Below are positions 1 to 6,619 of a DNA stretch of 8,870 nucleotides, piece after piece. This stretch comes from SCRD01 sp046705285. Lineage in GTDB: Bacteria; Acidobacteriota; Terriglobia; UBA7540. A program made the position numbers and the translations under genes. How positions within the stretch are numbered: position 1 is the stretch's first letter; every line of letters starts with the position of its first letter. The DNA lies in contig JBJKQK010000110.1 of the NCBI GenBank assembly GCA_046705285.1, positions 1 to 8,870 on the forward strand, given 5' to 3'. The notes beneath the pieces are model-generated. The model made no database searches. It was not told the origin of the DNA and saw nothing but the letters and a program-made list of their open reading frames with translations.

Positions 1-1058
1 GCACGAATAACGACGAACCGTACACGGACAGCTGGAACTTCACGGTTTCGCAGCGCATGCCCTGGTCGAGCCTGCTGCAGGTCGCCTATGTCGGTAATCG
101 CACCCGCGATATGCCCGGCAACGGCAACGGCGGCACCGTGGGCTCCAACACTCTGAACATCAACAAGGTTCCGATTGGAGCCATGCTGGCGTCAAACAAT
201 GGAGGCGTGGATCCGAACTCACTTGTAGCGGATAATTTCCGGCCATACCTGGGTTACTCGGACCTTTACGTCACAACCATGAATGGCTATTACAATTACA
301 ACTCCCTGCAGGTGACCTGGAACCGTACGAGAGGCCGTTACATGCTGGCCTTGAACTACACTTACAGCAAGGCTCTAGGCATCATCGGCTTCTACAACCA
401 GTTCAACCTGGCCTCGAACTATGGAGTGCTCCCCTTCAACCGGCCCAGTGTCTTCAATGCCGCCTATTCAATCGAGTTGGGGAACCACACCAAAGAGAAG
501 ATGCTGGGAGGACTGATCAACGGCTGGCAGCTTTCGGGCATCACCCAGCTTCAAAGCGGCGCCAATCTGGCGCCCAATGCGGGCAGTGGTGCTGAGAACT
601 TCGGCATGAATCTCAACAGTGCAACGATCCCTGGCACCAGTTTCAACATCAGCAACGTTTCGCTGCTGGGCACGCCGGATATTCAGCTTAACCCCATACT
701 GAGCTGCAATCCGACGGCGAATCTCGGATCTCACCAGTACATGAACCCGAGCTGCTTCGCAATGCCAAGGCAAGTGGGCCAGAACGGACCGACAATCCTG
801 CCGGCCATGTACGGGCCTGCATACTTCGACACCGACTTGGGAATATTCAAATCGTTCCATATCACCGAGTCGAAGATCCTTCAATTCCGCGTTGAGGGCT
901 ACAACTTCCTGAATCATCCGTTGTGGTCCTTCAGCGGAAGCGATCTCAACCTCGCCTTCGATCCGACCACTGGGGCGGTGAACAACCCGGGTTTCGGGAC
1001 CACCTCTCACAAACAGGGGCACCGGGTCATTGAGATGTCTGTCAACTTCCAGTTCTAA
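1..1058 (+). CDS. TonB-dependent receptor, Oar-like, C-terminal barrel part (5' truncated by window)
   Basis: Outer-membrane beta-barrel end of a TonB-dependent receptor that would import large substrates using TonB energy. The reading frame is open from base 3, upstream of the first ATG at 57, so that ATG is internal and the gene begins outside the window; 351 codons are visible. Family signs are the run WNFTVSQRMPWSSLLQVAYVG, then YNYNSLQV, NYTYSKA, GWQLSGITQLQSG, a late RVEGYNFLNHP strand, and an alternating C-terminal strand ending in the aromatic residue F (VNFQF), typical of outer-membrane barrels. The same motifs occur in the same order in the complete receptor at 3063-6365, so the two are paralogues. 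Two cysteine codons, at 705 and 753, flank a probable surface loop. The gene is followed after 26 bases by a strong terminator hairpin. The carboxypeptidase-like and plug domains are not in view, and the ligand cannot be told from this part. Confidence 0.93.
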   Translation, partial: TNNDEPYTDSWNFTVSQRMPWSSLLQVAYVGNRTRDMPGNGNGGTVGSNTLNINKVPIGAMLASNNGGVDPNSLVADNFRPYLGYSDLYVTTMNGYYNYNSLQVTWNRTRGRYMLALNYTYSKALGIIGFYNQFNLASNYGVLPFNRPSVFNAAYSIELGNHTKEKMLGGLINGWQLSGITQLQSGANLAPNAGSGAENFGMNLNSATIPGTSFNISNVSLLGTPDIQLNPILSCNPTANLGSHQYMNPSCFAMPRQVGQNGPTILPAMYGPAYFDTDLGIFKSFHITESKILQFRVEGYNFLNHPLWSFSGSDLNLAFDPTTGAVNNPGFGTTSHKQGHRVIEMSVNFQF

Positions 1059-1084
1059 CGTTTAGGAGACAGACGCTGTGCATT

Positions 1085-1116
1085 AAAAGGGTGGCCTTGC
1101 AGGCCACCCTTTTTTT
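1085..1116 (+). terminator. Intrinsic terminator hairpin after the first receptor
   Basis: A perfect 12-bp stem, AAAAGGGTGGCC (1085-1096) against GGCCACCCTTTT (1102-1113), closes a TTGCA loop and runs into a tract of seven T (1110-1116), then G and three more T. This is a textbook rho-independent terminator. It should end the receptor transcript, but it lies only 22 bases before the TPR start codon, so it may also act on expression of that gene. Confidence 0.9.
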
Positions 1117-1125
1117 GTTTAATCT

Positions 1126-1129
1126 GGAG
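1126..1129 (+). promoter_or_regulatory. Ribosome binding site that sets the TPR gene start
   Basis: GGAG at 1126-1129 lies 9 bases before the ATG at 1139. It supports that ATG over an in-frame GTG at 1091, which sits inside the terminator stem and would put 16 extra residues in front of the signal peptide. Confidence 0.6.
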
Positions 1130-1138
1130 CTGTACGCC

Positions 1139-2437
1139 ATGTTTCGATTTGGAAAGCCAGCGCTCGCATGCCTTGTGTGCTTCGCCGTTTGGGCCGGGGC
1201 GGCGGCGCAGCAGCCTCCATCAGGGAGGAAGAACGGTCCATCAACTCCCGGGAAAACGGGTAAGGCATCTTCAGCCCAAACGGCTGCCCCGGAATCCGAA
1301 GCAGAGAGCCGCCGAATCCTGGTACGAGCCATTCAGCTGCATCAGGCAGGTGAATTCGACGAAGCCATTCGCGAGTACCAGAAGTACCTTGCAATTGATC
1401 CTGGAAATTTCGTGGCACGAGCAAATCTGGGCGCGGCGCTGGCTCACCAGGGACGTTACGCGGAGGCCATCGAAGAGTACGAAAAGGCGCTGAAGATTCA
1501 GCCCGGCAACCCGCAAGTGGAGTTGAATCTGGCGCTGGCGCACTATAAGTCCCTGCAGCTTGAGGAGGCTGCGAGCGAGCTTCAGCCCTTACACACTGCT
1601 GCGCCATCAAACCTTCAAATCGCCCTCTTGCTGGGTGACTGTTACTTCCGCCTGGGCAAGTATAAGGAAGTTGTACAAGTCCTTGAGCCGATGGAAGCCA
1701 CGCAGCATCAGCAGCCGGCGCTGGATTACTTGCTGGGAACGGCTCTCATCAACGACGGCCAAATTGCGAAGGGCGAGCTTCTGGTCAACAAAATCCTGCG
1801 GAATGGGGATTCTCCTGAAGCGCACCTGATGCTGGGAGATGCGCGGCTTGCCATCCACGATGTGCCAGGAGCGATCAAGCAGCTTTCTGAGGCCATCAAA
1901 CTCGATCCCAAAATCCCCCTCGCCCACTGGTTTTATGGAGAAGCGCTTCTCGACGCCGGACAGCGCCCCCAAGCCATGGAAGCTTTTCGGGAAGAACTCG
2001 CGATTGATCCGAACGAATTCGACCCGAACCTCCTCCTGGGGGCTATGTTGAGTGAAGGGGGACAATACAAGGAGGCCCAGCCTTATCTCGCTCGCGCGCT
2101 TCGGGTGCGGCCCGACTCGCCACGGGCCCGCTATCAGGTAGCGCTTGTTCAGATCGGTCTGGGAAACCTGGAACAAGCTCGAAAGACCCTCAAAGCTCTG
2201 GTCAAGGATTTCCCAAATTTCTTGGAGGCGCACACCTCGCTGGCAACTGTCTATTACCGGCTGCATATGAAGCAGGACGGTGACCGCCAAAGGGCAATCG
2301 TCGCGAAGCTGTATGCTGAAGTTCAGGCCCGCAAGAGAGCAACGCTGGATAAGGCGAATCGTCGAGGAGCCGGAACACTCCCTGGCGGAAGTACCGAGGA
2401 GGCATCCGGTTCGCCCGCGAACGGGAAAAAGCCTTGA
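1139..2437 (+). CDS. Secreted tetratricopeptide-repeat (TPR) protein
   Basis: A 432-residue protein made almost entirely of TPR helix pairs, a protein-protein interaction scaffold. The N terminus (MFRFGKPALACLVCFAVWAG, then AAAQQ) is a Sec signal peptide with likely cleavage after A23, so the protein should be periplasmic or envelope-associated. A polar linker rich in S, P, G and K covers about 24-55. About ten TPR units follow from about 57 to 395; the clearest are GEFDEAIREYQKYLAIDPGN (71-90), GRYAEAIEEYEKALKIQPGN (105-124), PGAIKQLSEAIKLDP (243-257) and RPQAMEAFREELAIDP (276-291). A basic, low-complexity tail (about 397-432) ends in KKP. I chose the ATG at 1139 because it begins the signal peptide exactly and has an RBS. 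No enzyme domain is visible. It lies between two TonB-dependent receptors, so a scaffold or assembly role for uptake is possible but unproven. No separate promoter is evident between the terminator and the start. Confidence 0.9.
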   Translation: MFRFGKPALACLVCFAVWAGAAAQQPPSGRKNGPSTPGKTGKASSAQTAAPESEAESRRILVRAIQLHQAGEFDEAIREYQKYLAIDPGNFVARANLGAALAHQGRYAEAIEEYEKALKIQPGNPQVELNLALAHYKSLQLEEAASELQPLHTAAPSNLQIALLLGDCYFRLGKYKEVVQVLEPMEATQHQQPALDYLLGTALINDGQIAKGELLVNKILRNGDSPEAHLMLGDARLAIHDVPGAIKQLSEAIKLDPKIPLAHWFYGEALLDAGQRPQAMEAFREELAIDPNEFDPNLLLGAMLSEGGQYKEAQPYLARALRVRPDSPRARYQVALVQIGLGNLEQARKTLKALVKDFPNFLEAHTSLATVYYRLHMKQDGDRQRAIVAKLYAEVQARKRATLDKANRRGAGTLPGGSTEEASGSPANGKKP

Positions 2438-2935
2438 ACACCTCAGTCCGAATATCAAAGCATGTTGTGAGCAATCGTCCTTAGCGTCCCCAGCCCACAT
2501 TGAAAGTTGCTTCCCTCACCCCAGGGCCACGTCTTTCACCGGGCGGGGGCACTGCACTCTTCGCGCAACTGGCGATACAAAAACTCCGTCTGGAGAGAAT
2601 GGGAAAGGGGCTCGCCCAGCGCGACGGTCGTGCGCCAGTGTTCCCACCTTCGGCTGGCCAAGCGGCTTTCTCCTCATTTTTCCACCCGAACAATGCAACC
2701 CTTCAGCCGCGTCGGTGCGTCGTACATCCGGTCGAGTCGGCACATGATCTTTCCGCTTCTGGTACCATCATGCGAGTTCCTCTGACCAGGCAGACCGGGA
2801 AACTTCAGACTTGCAACACCGGTGACCATAGCTGACCAACCGCAACACAACCAGCAAAGGATCCCGATTCGGGCGCGGGATAATTCGAGCCGCTGCTTGA
2901 CCGGGTTCCAGGCGGGCGATAACAATGCGTCTTTA
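2438..2935. other. Long gap with no credible gene
   Basis: About 500 bases separate the TPR stop codon from the AT-rich promoter region of the next receptor. Short open frames exist on both strands, but they overlap each other heavily, lack good ribosome binding sites and encode arginine/proline/serine-rich sequences without recognisable motifs. I see no tRNA and no transposase remnant. Small structures include an imperfect hairpin ATCCCG/CGGGAT (2861-2866 with 2876-2881) and four TGACC pentamers between 2783 and 2902. No T-tracted terminator for the TPR gene is visible. The stretch may be a long regulatory leader, an unrecognised RNA, or decayed sequence. Confidence 0.5.
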
Positions 2936-2960
2936 GCTCATATACTAGATATCATATTGA
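2936..2960 (+). promoter_or_regulatory. AT-rich candidate promoter/operator for the second receptor
   Basis: A sharp AT-rich island in GC-rich surroundings. It holds TATACT (2941-2946) and TATCAT (2950-2955), each matching five of six bases of the TATAAT box. Positions 2940-2957 form an imperfect palindrome of the pattern ATAT-N2-TA-N2-TA-N2-ATAT, which could be a dimeric repressor site. No convincing -35 box lies at the right distance, so the exact start of transcription is unclear. Confidence 0.35.
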
Positions 2961-3009
2961 ACTTTTTGAAGTCGGGGCATGGGGTCTGAATCAGTGAGTT
3001 GAGAGTTTC

Positions 3010-3027
3010 CTTCCATCAGGATGGAAG
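3010..3027 (+). repeat. Perfect inverted repeat in the leader of the second receptor
   Basis: CTTCCATC (3010-3017) and GATGGAAG (3020-3027) are exact reverse complements separated by AG. In RNA this gives a stem of about seven pairs with a four-base loop; in DNA it is a good size for a dimeric regulator site. It ends 35 bases before the start codon. A second small hairpin, CACT/AGTG (3031-3034 with 3041-3044), lies between it and the Shine-Dalgarno sequence. No T tract follows, so it is not a terminator. Confidence 0.6.
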
Positions 3028-3045
3028 CACCACTCGCACAAGTGT

Positions 3046-3054
3046 AAGGAGGAG
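3046..3054 (+). promoter_or_regulatory. Strong ribosome binding site of the second receptor
   Basis: AAGGAGGAG at 3046-3054 is a near-perfect anti-Shine-Dalgarno match; its core AGGAGG (3047-3052) ends 10 bases before the ATG at 3063. An ATG at 3055 is out of frame and too close to the site to be used. Confidence 0.8.
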
Positions 3055-3062
3055 ATGATTCC

Positions 3063-6000
3063 ATGGAGTCACTAGCCAAGCACGATTCATTCGCTCTTAT
3101 CTTGGTCTGCCTTGCTCTTTCCATCCTTTTACTTCCAGCGCCGAGCATGGCACAGAACTTGAACGCCTCCATCAGCGGTTTTATCCTGGACCCCACCGGG
3201 GCCGCTGTTCCCAACGCAAAACTAACCTTTATTAATATTGCCACGCACGCCAGCAGGACAACGACCTCCAACTCGGCAGGCCACTACCTGCTCGTTGGTC
3301 CCAATGTCGGCACCTACGACGTTTACGTCGAAGCAAAGGGATTCAAGGCCTGGCATCAAACGGGCCTCGAAATCACCGTTGGCGAGAATGCCACCTTGAA
3401 TGTCAAGCTGGAACTGGGCGCAGTATCGCAGTCTGTGACTGTCGCTGCCAATGCCGCGCACGTTGACACTTCCAACTCCGAAATTGGCGGAGTGATCGGG
3501 CACACCCAGATTGCCAGTATTGCGGTCAATGGCCGTGATTACATTTCGCTGGCTGCCCTGGTGCCGGGCGCCCGCAGCCGCCTGCCTGATTCGCCTTATA
3601 CGGGTGGAGGAAGCACCGGCGGAGGGTCGTCGATCAATTTCGATGGCCTGCGCTATGGCGCAAACAATTGGATGGTCGACGGAGCCGAAAATATGGATAC
3701 GGGAACCAATAACGCTACCATATCCTATCCGGCAATGGCGGCCATCCAGGAGTTTCGCGTGATAACCAGCAATTACGGCGCGCAGTATCCCTCTGCGGGG
3801 GGTGGAATTGTCGACGTAGCGCTCAAAACCGGCACGGACCAGTTCCACGGATCAGCCTATGATTTCGTCCGCAACGATGCATTCGATGCCGCCAATTTCT
3901 TCACCAACAGTGCGGGCAAACCCGTTCCGCCGCTCAAGCAGAACGATTTCGGCTTTACCCTGGGCGGACCCATTCAAAAACACAAGACATTCTTCTTCTA
4001 CAGCCAGGAATGGCGGCGGTTTCGCAGGGGCCTGACAACCGTCCTTCACGCGCCCAGCCCTCTGGAATTACAGGGTAATTTCAGCCAGTCGCCGATTCTC
4101 GGCAAGGCCACATCCTTGACGCCCCCTCCGGGTGTTCCGGCCAGCTGCATCAGCGGTCTGCAAATCAATCCGTCCTGCTTCAATCCCAACGCCGTAGCAC
4201 TTATTAAAGCGGGTGTCTTTCCTGCGGCCAACGTCGGTGGAACCGCATTCGATAACTACGTCGCCTCGCCCGTTGAGCCCATCAACTTTGGTCAGGAACT
4301 CGTCACTATTGATCACAATTTCAGCCCTAGCTTAGAGCTATTTGGACACTACATCCACGAGCAGTTCTACCGCCAACTTCCAGAGGCTGAATTTGGCTCG
4401 GACACATTCCCTACCGTTCACTCGGACCGCACTATGCCGGACTACAATCTTGTGGTAAACCTGACGAAGACTTTCAATCCCACCTTTGTCAACCAGTTCA
4501 ACTTCAATATCAGTTACGACGGCATACAAATCCTTCCCTCGGGAGTCTATCAGCGCCCGTCCAGCCTGAGCATCCCCGAGTTGTTCCCAGTTAATCCGGA
4601 CAACCGCATTCCCTCCTTGTTCCTGTCGCAGGGGTATGGGACCTACGATGTTACCGATTTGCCCTGGCACAACTTTCAGCGGAATTTCGTCTGGGAAGAC
4701 AACCTGACAAAGGTTTCAGGCCACCACACCTTCGAGTTTGGCGGGCTTTACATCTACTCCATAAAAGACCAGATCACGGGAGGAAGATCGCAGGGAAATT
4801 TCAGCTTCAACGGCTCGTTCACGGGCAACTCCTTCGCCGATTTCCTGCTCGGCTACCCCAACACATACGAGGAATTGAGTACCCAGATTGTGCCGAGCTA
4901 CCGCTATAGCCAGGTGGAAGCCTATGCCCAGGACGACTGGAAGGTGAGGCCATACCTGACGCTGAACCTGGGCGTGCGTTGGTTTTTCATCCCCCACACC
5001 TACACCACCAGGAACCTGCTTTCCAATTTCCTTCCCGGCAAATGGAACCCGGCAGAAGCTCCCACGCTCGACAGCACGACGGGAAACATTAACTGCACTC
5101 CGAATGCGACGACCTGCAATCTGACGAACGGTCTCTACATCGCTGGCACTAACGGAGTGCCTCGCGGGCTGGCCCAGACGCAATATAACGATTTTGGTCC
5201 GCGCGTCGGTTTTGCCTGGGACCCGTTTCACCACGGGACGACGTCGATTCGTGGTGGATTCGGGATGGGTTATTATCGTGTGCAGGGGAATGACACCTAC
5301 AACATCACCAATAATCCGCCCTTCGCCACAGACGAGACGCTGACTTACGGCCTGACAAATACCATACCGCCCATGAACAACCCGGCCGTAGGTACTGTGG
5401 CGCCGCTTGCGCCGCCCTCGCTGCTGGTTATCGACCCATATTACCCGCCGCCCATGACCATGCAGTACAGCCTCAGTGTGCAGCATCTTCTGACTCCCGC
5501 TACCACGCTGAGCGTGGCTTACGTGGGAACACATGCGGAGCACCTGCCCGTGCAGATGAACCTGAATCAACCGATGCCCGTTTCCGGCTTCGACTACAAT
5601 CCCGCCCTCAGCGCTAAGGTACCGCCTCCTCAGAATCTGTACAGGCCTTTCATCGGCTGGGGAGCGATTACGCTGGAAGAGAAGGCTGCGGTAAGTGATT
5701 ACAACTCCCTGCAGGTAAACTTCGAGCGGCACATGAGCAAGGGACTTCAACTCGGCATCGCTTATACCTATTCCAAAGCGATGGATGACGCTTCCGCTTA
5801 TAACCAGACAGCCCAGGATGCATACAATCTGCGCGCCAATTGGGCGCTTTCCGACTTCAACACCGCACAGATCCTGCAGATGAACTACGACTGGCGGATG
5901 CCCTTCCTTCAAAGCATGCACGGCGCGGAGGGCACTCTGTTAGGAGGCTGGGAGTTCGCAGGGATCACAACGGTCCAGACCGGCCTGCCCCTTAACATCG

Positions 6001-6365
6001 GCATCACCGGCGCCGGGCATGGTTTGGCCACACACCCCGACCTGGTGGGACCGGTTGGTACGCCCCATCAGGTCAACCAGTGGTTCACCACCTCCGGCTT
6101 CGCCGTTCCACCGGCCGGGTTCTTCGGAAACGTGGGCCGCAACACCATAACGGGTCCGGCACAGACCGTTTTCAACTGGTCGCTGTACAAGCACTTCCAT
6201 TTCGGCGAACGGGTTGATACGGAGCTGCGATTCGAGTTTTACAATGTCTTCAACCACACCAGCTTCAGCGGCGTCAGCACATCGTTCGGGGCAGGAAACT
6301 TCGGTGAAGTCACCAGCGCGCATGACCCACGCATTCTGCAGATTGGGCTCATGCTCCACTTTTAG
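3063..6365 (+). CDS. TonB-dependent receptor, Oar-like, with N-terminal carboxypeptidase regulatory-like domain
   Basis: Complete 1100-residue outer-membrane receptor, a usual length for acidobacterial Oar/SusC-like transporters. Domains in order: Sec signal peptide 1-30 (hydrophobic ALILVCLALSILLL, cleavage likely after PSMA); carboxypeptidase regulatory-like beta-sandwich about 35-118 (SGFILDPTGAAVPNAKLTF, AGHYLLVGPNVGTYDVYVEA, KGFKAW); plug about 130-255 (AVNGRDYISLAALVPGA, MVDGAENMD, IQEFRVITSNYGAQYPSAGG, VALKTGTDQFHGSAYDFVRN); then a large barrel to the C-terminal strand LQIGLMLHF with a final aromatic residue. A Gly/Ser-rich stretch lies at 181-190. Two close cysteine pairs, C362/C372 and C678/C685, fall in probable outer loops and could be disulfides. 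It has its own leader and strong RBS, and the GH3 gene follows 254 bases downstream, which suggests import of glycans or glycan fragments; the actual ligand is unknown. No SusD-like lipoprotein is next to it. Confidence 0.95.
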   Translation: MESLAKHDSFALILVCLALSILLLPAPSMAQNLNASISGFILDPTGAAVPNAKLTFINIATHASRTTTSNSAGHYLLVGPNVGTYDVYVEAKGFKAWHQTGLEITVGENATLNVKLELGAVSQSVTVAANAAHVDTSNSEIGGVIGHTQIASIAVNGRDYISLAALVPGARSRLPDSPYTGGGSTGGGSSINFDGLRYGANNWMVDGAENMDTGTNNATISYPAMAAIQEFRVITSNYGAQYPSAGGGIVDVALKTGTDQFHGSAYDFVRNDAFDAANFFTNSAGKPVPPLKQNDFGFTLGGPIQKHKTFFFYSQEWRRFRRGLTTVLHAPSPLELQGNFSQSPILGKATSLTPPPGVPASCISGLQINPSCFNPNAVALIKAGVFPAANVGGTAFDNYVASPVEPINFGQELVTIDHNFSPSLELFGHYIHEQFYRQLPEAEFGSDTFPTVHSDRTMPDYNLVVNLTKTFNPTFVNQFNFNISYDGIQILPSGVYQRPSSLSIPELFPVNPDNRIPSLFLSQGYGTYDVTDLPWHNFQRNFVWEDNLTKVSGHHTFEFGGLYIYSIKDQITGGRSQGNFSFNGSFTGNSFADFLLGYPNTYEELSTQIVPSYRYSQVEAYAQDDWKVRPYLTLNLGVRWFFIPHTYTTRNLLSNFLPGKWNPAEAPTLDSTTGNINCTPNATTCNLTNGLYIAGTNGVPRGLAQTQYNDFGPRVGFAWDPFHHGTTSIRGGFGMGYYRVQGNDTYNITNNPPFATDETLTYGLTNTIPPMNNPAVGTVAPLAPPSLLVIDPYYPPPMTMQYSLSVQHLLTPATTLSVAYVGTHAEHLPVQMNLNQPMPVSGFDYNPALSAKVPPPQNLYRPFIGWGAITLEEKAAVSDYNSLQVNFERHMSKGLQLGIAYTYSKAMDDASAYNQTAQDAYNLRANWALSDFNTAQILQMNYDWRMPFLQSMHGAEGTLLGGWEFAGITTVQTGLPLNIGITGAGHGLATHPDLVGPVGTPHQVNQWFTTSGFAVPPAGFFGNVGRNTITGPAQTVFNWSLYKHFHFGERVDTELRFEFYNVFNHTSFSGVSTSFGAGNFGEVTSAHDPRILQIGLMLHF

Positions 6366-6367
6366 GG

Positions 6368-6412
6368 GGGTTGCCACGGTCAACCCAAAATCATCTTTTG
6401 ATTGACCGTGGC
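6368..6412 (+). terminator. Long stem-loop just after the second receptor, without T tract
   Basis: GCCACGGTCAA (6373-6383) pairs perfectly with TTGACCGTGGC (6402-6412), an 11-bp stem; an inner CAAAA/TTTTG stem (6386-6390 with 6396-6400) extends it. It begins 8 bases after the stop codon. There is no run of T after the stem, so classic intrinsic termination is doubtful; it could still be a weak terminator, a 3'-end stabiliser or an RNA processing site. GGGTTG (6368-6373) can instead pair with CAACCC (6381-6386), a structure that excludes the long stem. Confidence 0.6.
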
Positions 6413-6544
6413 TCTATCCTGCTTTGGCCGGCCTACGCTCGCGGCGCACACCTGCGGCTGGTTGCGACGTGTGTCCGGCCAGGCAAATCGTTTCCAGCGT
6501 CTGTGTGCACCGTGAACCGAGCGGTTGCTGCATCTTGGTTTCGC

Positions 6545-6588
6545 ACATGATTCATAAAACGTGATATATATAATGCCACACATCATGT
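6545..6588. repeat. Inverted repeat flanking the GH3 candidate promoter
   Basis: ACATGAT (6545-6551) and ATCATGT (6582-6588) are exact 7-bp reverse complements with 30 bases between them, and they bracket the TATAAT box. The arms could be paired half-sites of a regulator or the base of an RNA/DNA fold. With arms this short, chance occurrence is possible. Confidence 0.3.
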
Positions 6589-6608
6589 ACTTTTTAGCTG
6601 ACACTGAC

Positions 6609-6614
6609 AGGAGG
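6609..6614 (+). promoter_or_regulatory. Ribosome binding site of the GH3 gene
   Basis: AGGAGG at 6609-6614 lies 5 bases before the ATG at 6620, which also begins a clear twin-arginine signal peptide, so this start is well supported. Confidence 0.8.
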
Positions 6615-6619
6615 AATTC

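Larger units (their letters stand above)
6413..6619 (+). promoter_or_regulatory. Gap and leader upstream of the GH3 gene, with a candidate -10 box
   Basis: GC-rich sequence first (6413-6540), with a possible large fold closed by TGGCCGG (6425-6431) and CCGGCCA (6475-6481). It changes to AT-rich sequence at about 6545, where a perfect TATAAT (6569-6574) gives a candidate -10 box about 46 bases before the start codon. The matching -35 region is poor (CATGAT at 17-bp spacing), so transcription may need an activator or another sigma factor. No gene is seen in this stretch. Confidence 0.45.

Noticed and set aside
1091..1138. In-frame GTG start giving the TPR protein 16 extra residues
   Set aside because: The GTG lies inside the terminator stem, has no ribosome binding site, and would put extra residues in front of a well-formed signal peptide that begins at the ATG at 1139.
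1163..1180. Possible lipoprotein signal in the TPR protein (ALAC and LVC near residues 8-14)
   Set aside because: The cysteines lie inside or before the hydrophobic core and do not fit the lipobox spacing; AAA followed by QQ at residues 21-25 is a better ordinary signal-peptidase site.
2500..2835. Short + strand frames in the long gap as possible small genes
   Set aside because: Several frames overlap one another, none has a good ribosome binding site or a recognisable motif, and the translations are low-information and Arg/Pro/Ser-rich.
2897..2925. TTGACC (2897-2902) as a -35 box for the second receptor
   Set aside because: At normal spacing the -10 candidates are only GATAAC or TAACAA, both poor, and the better TATACT box lies 38 bases away.
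4716..5921. Long open frame of about 400 codons on the - strand inside the receptor gene
   Set aside because: It is antisense to a clearly real coding region, has a composition typical of a mirrored frame, shows no motifs, and has no credible start signals.
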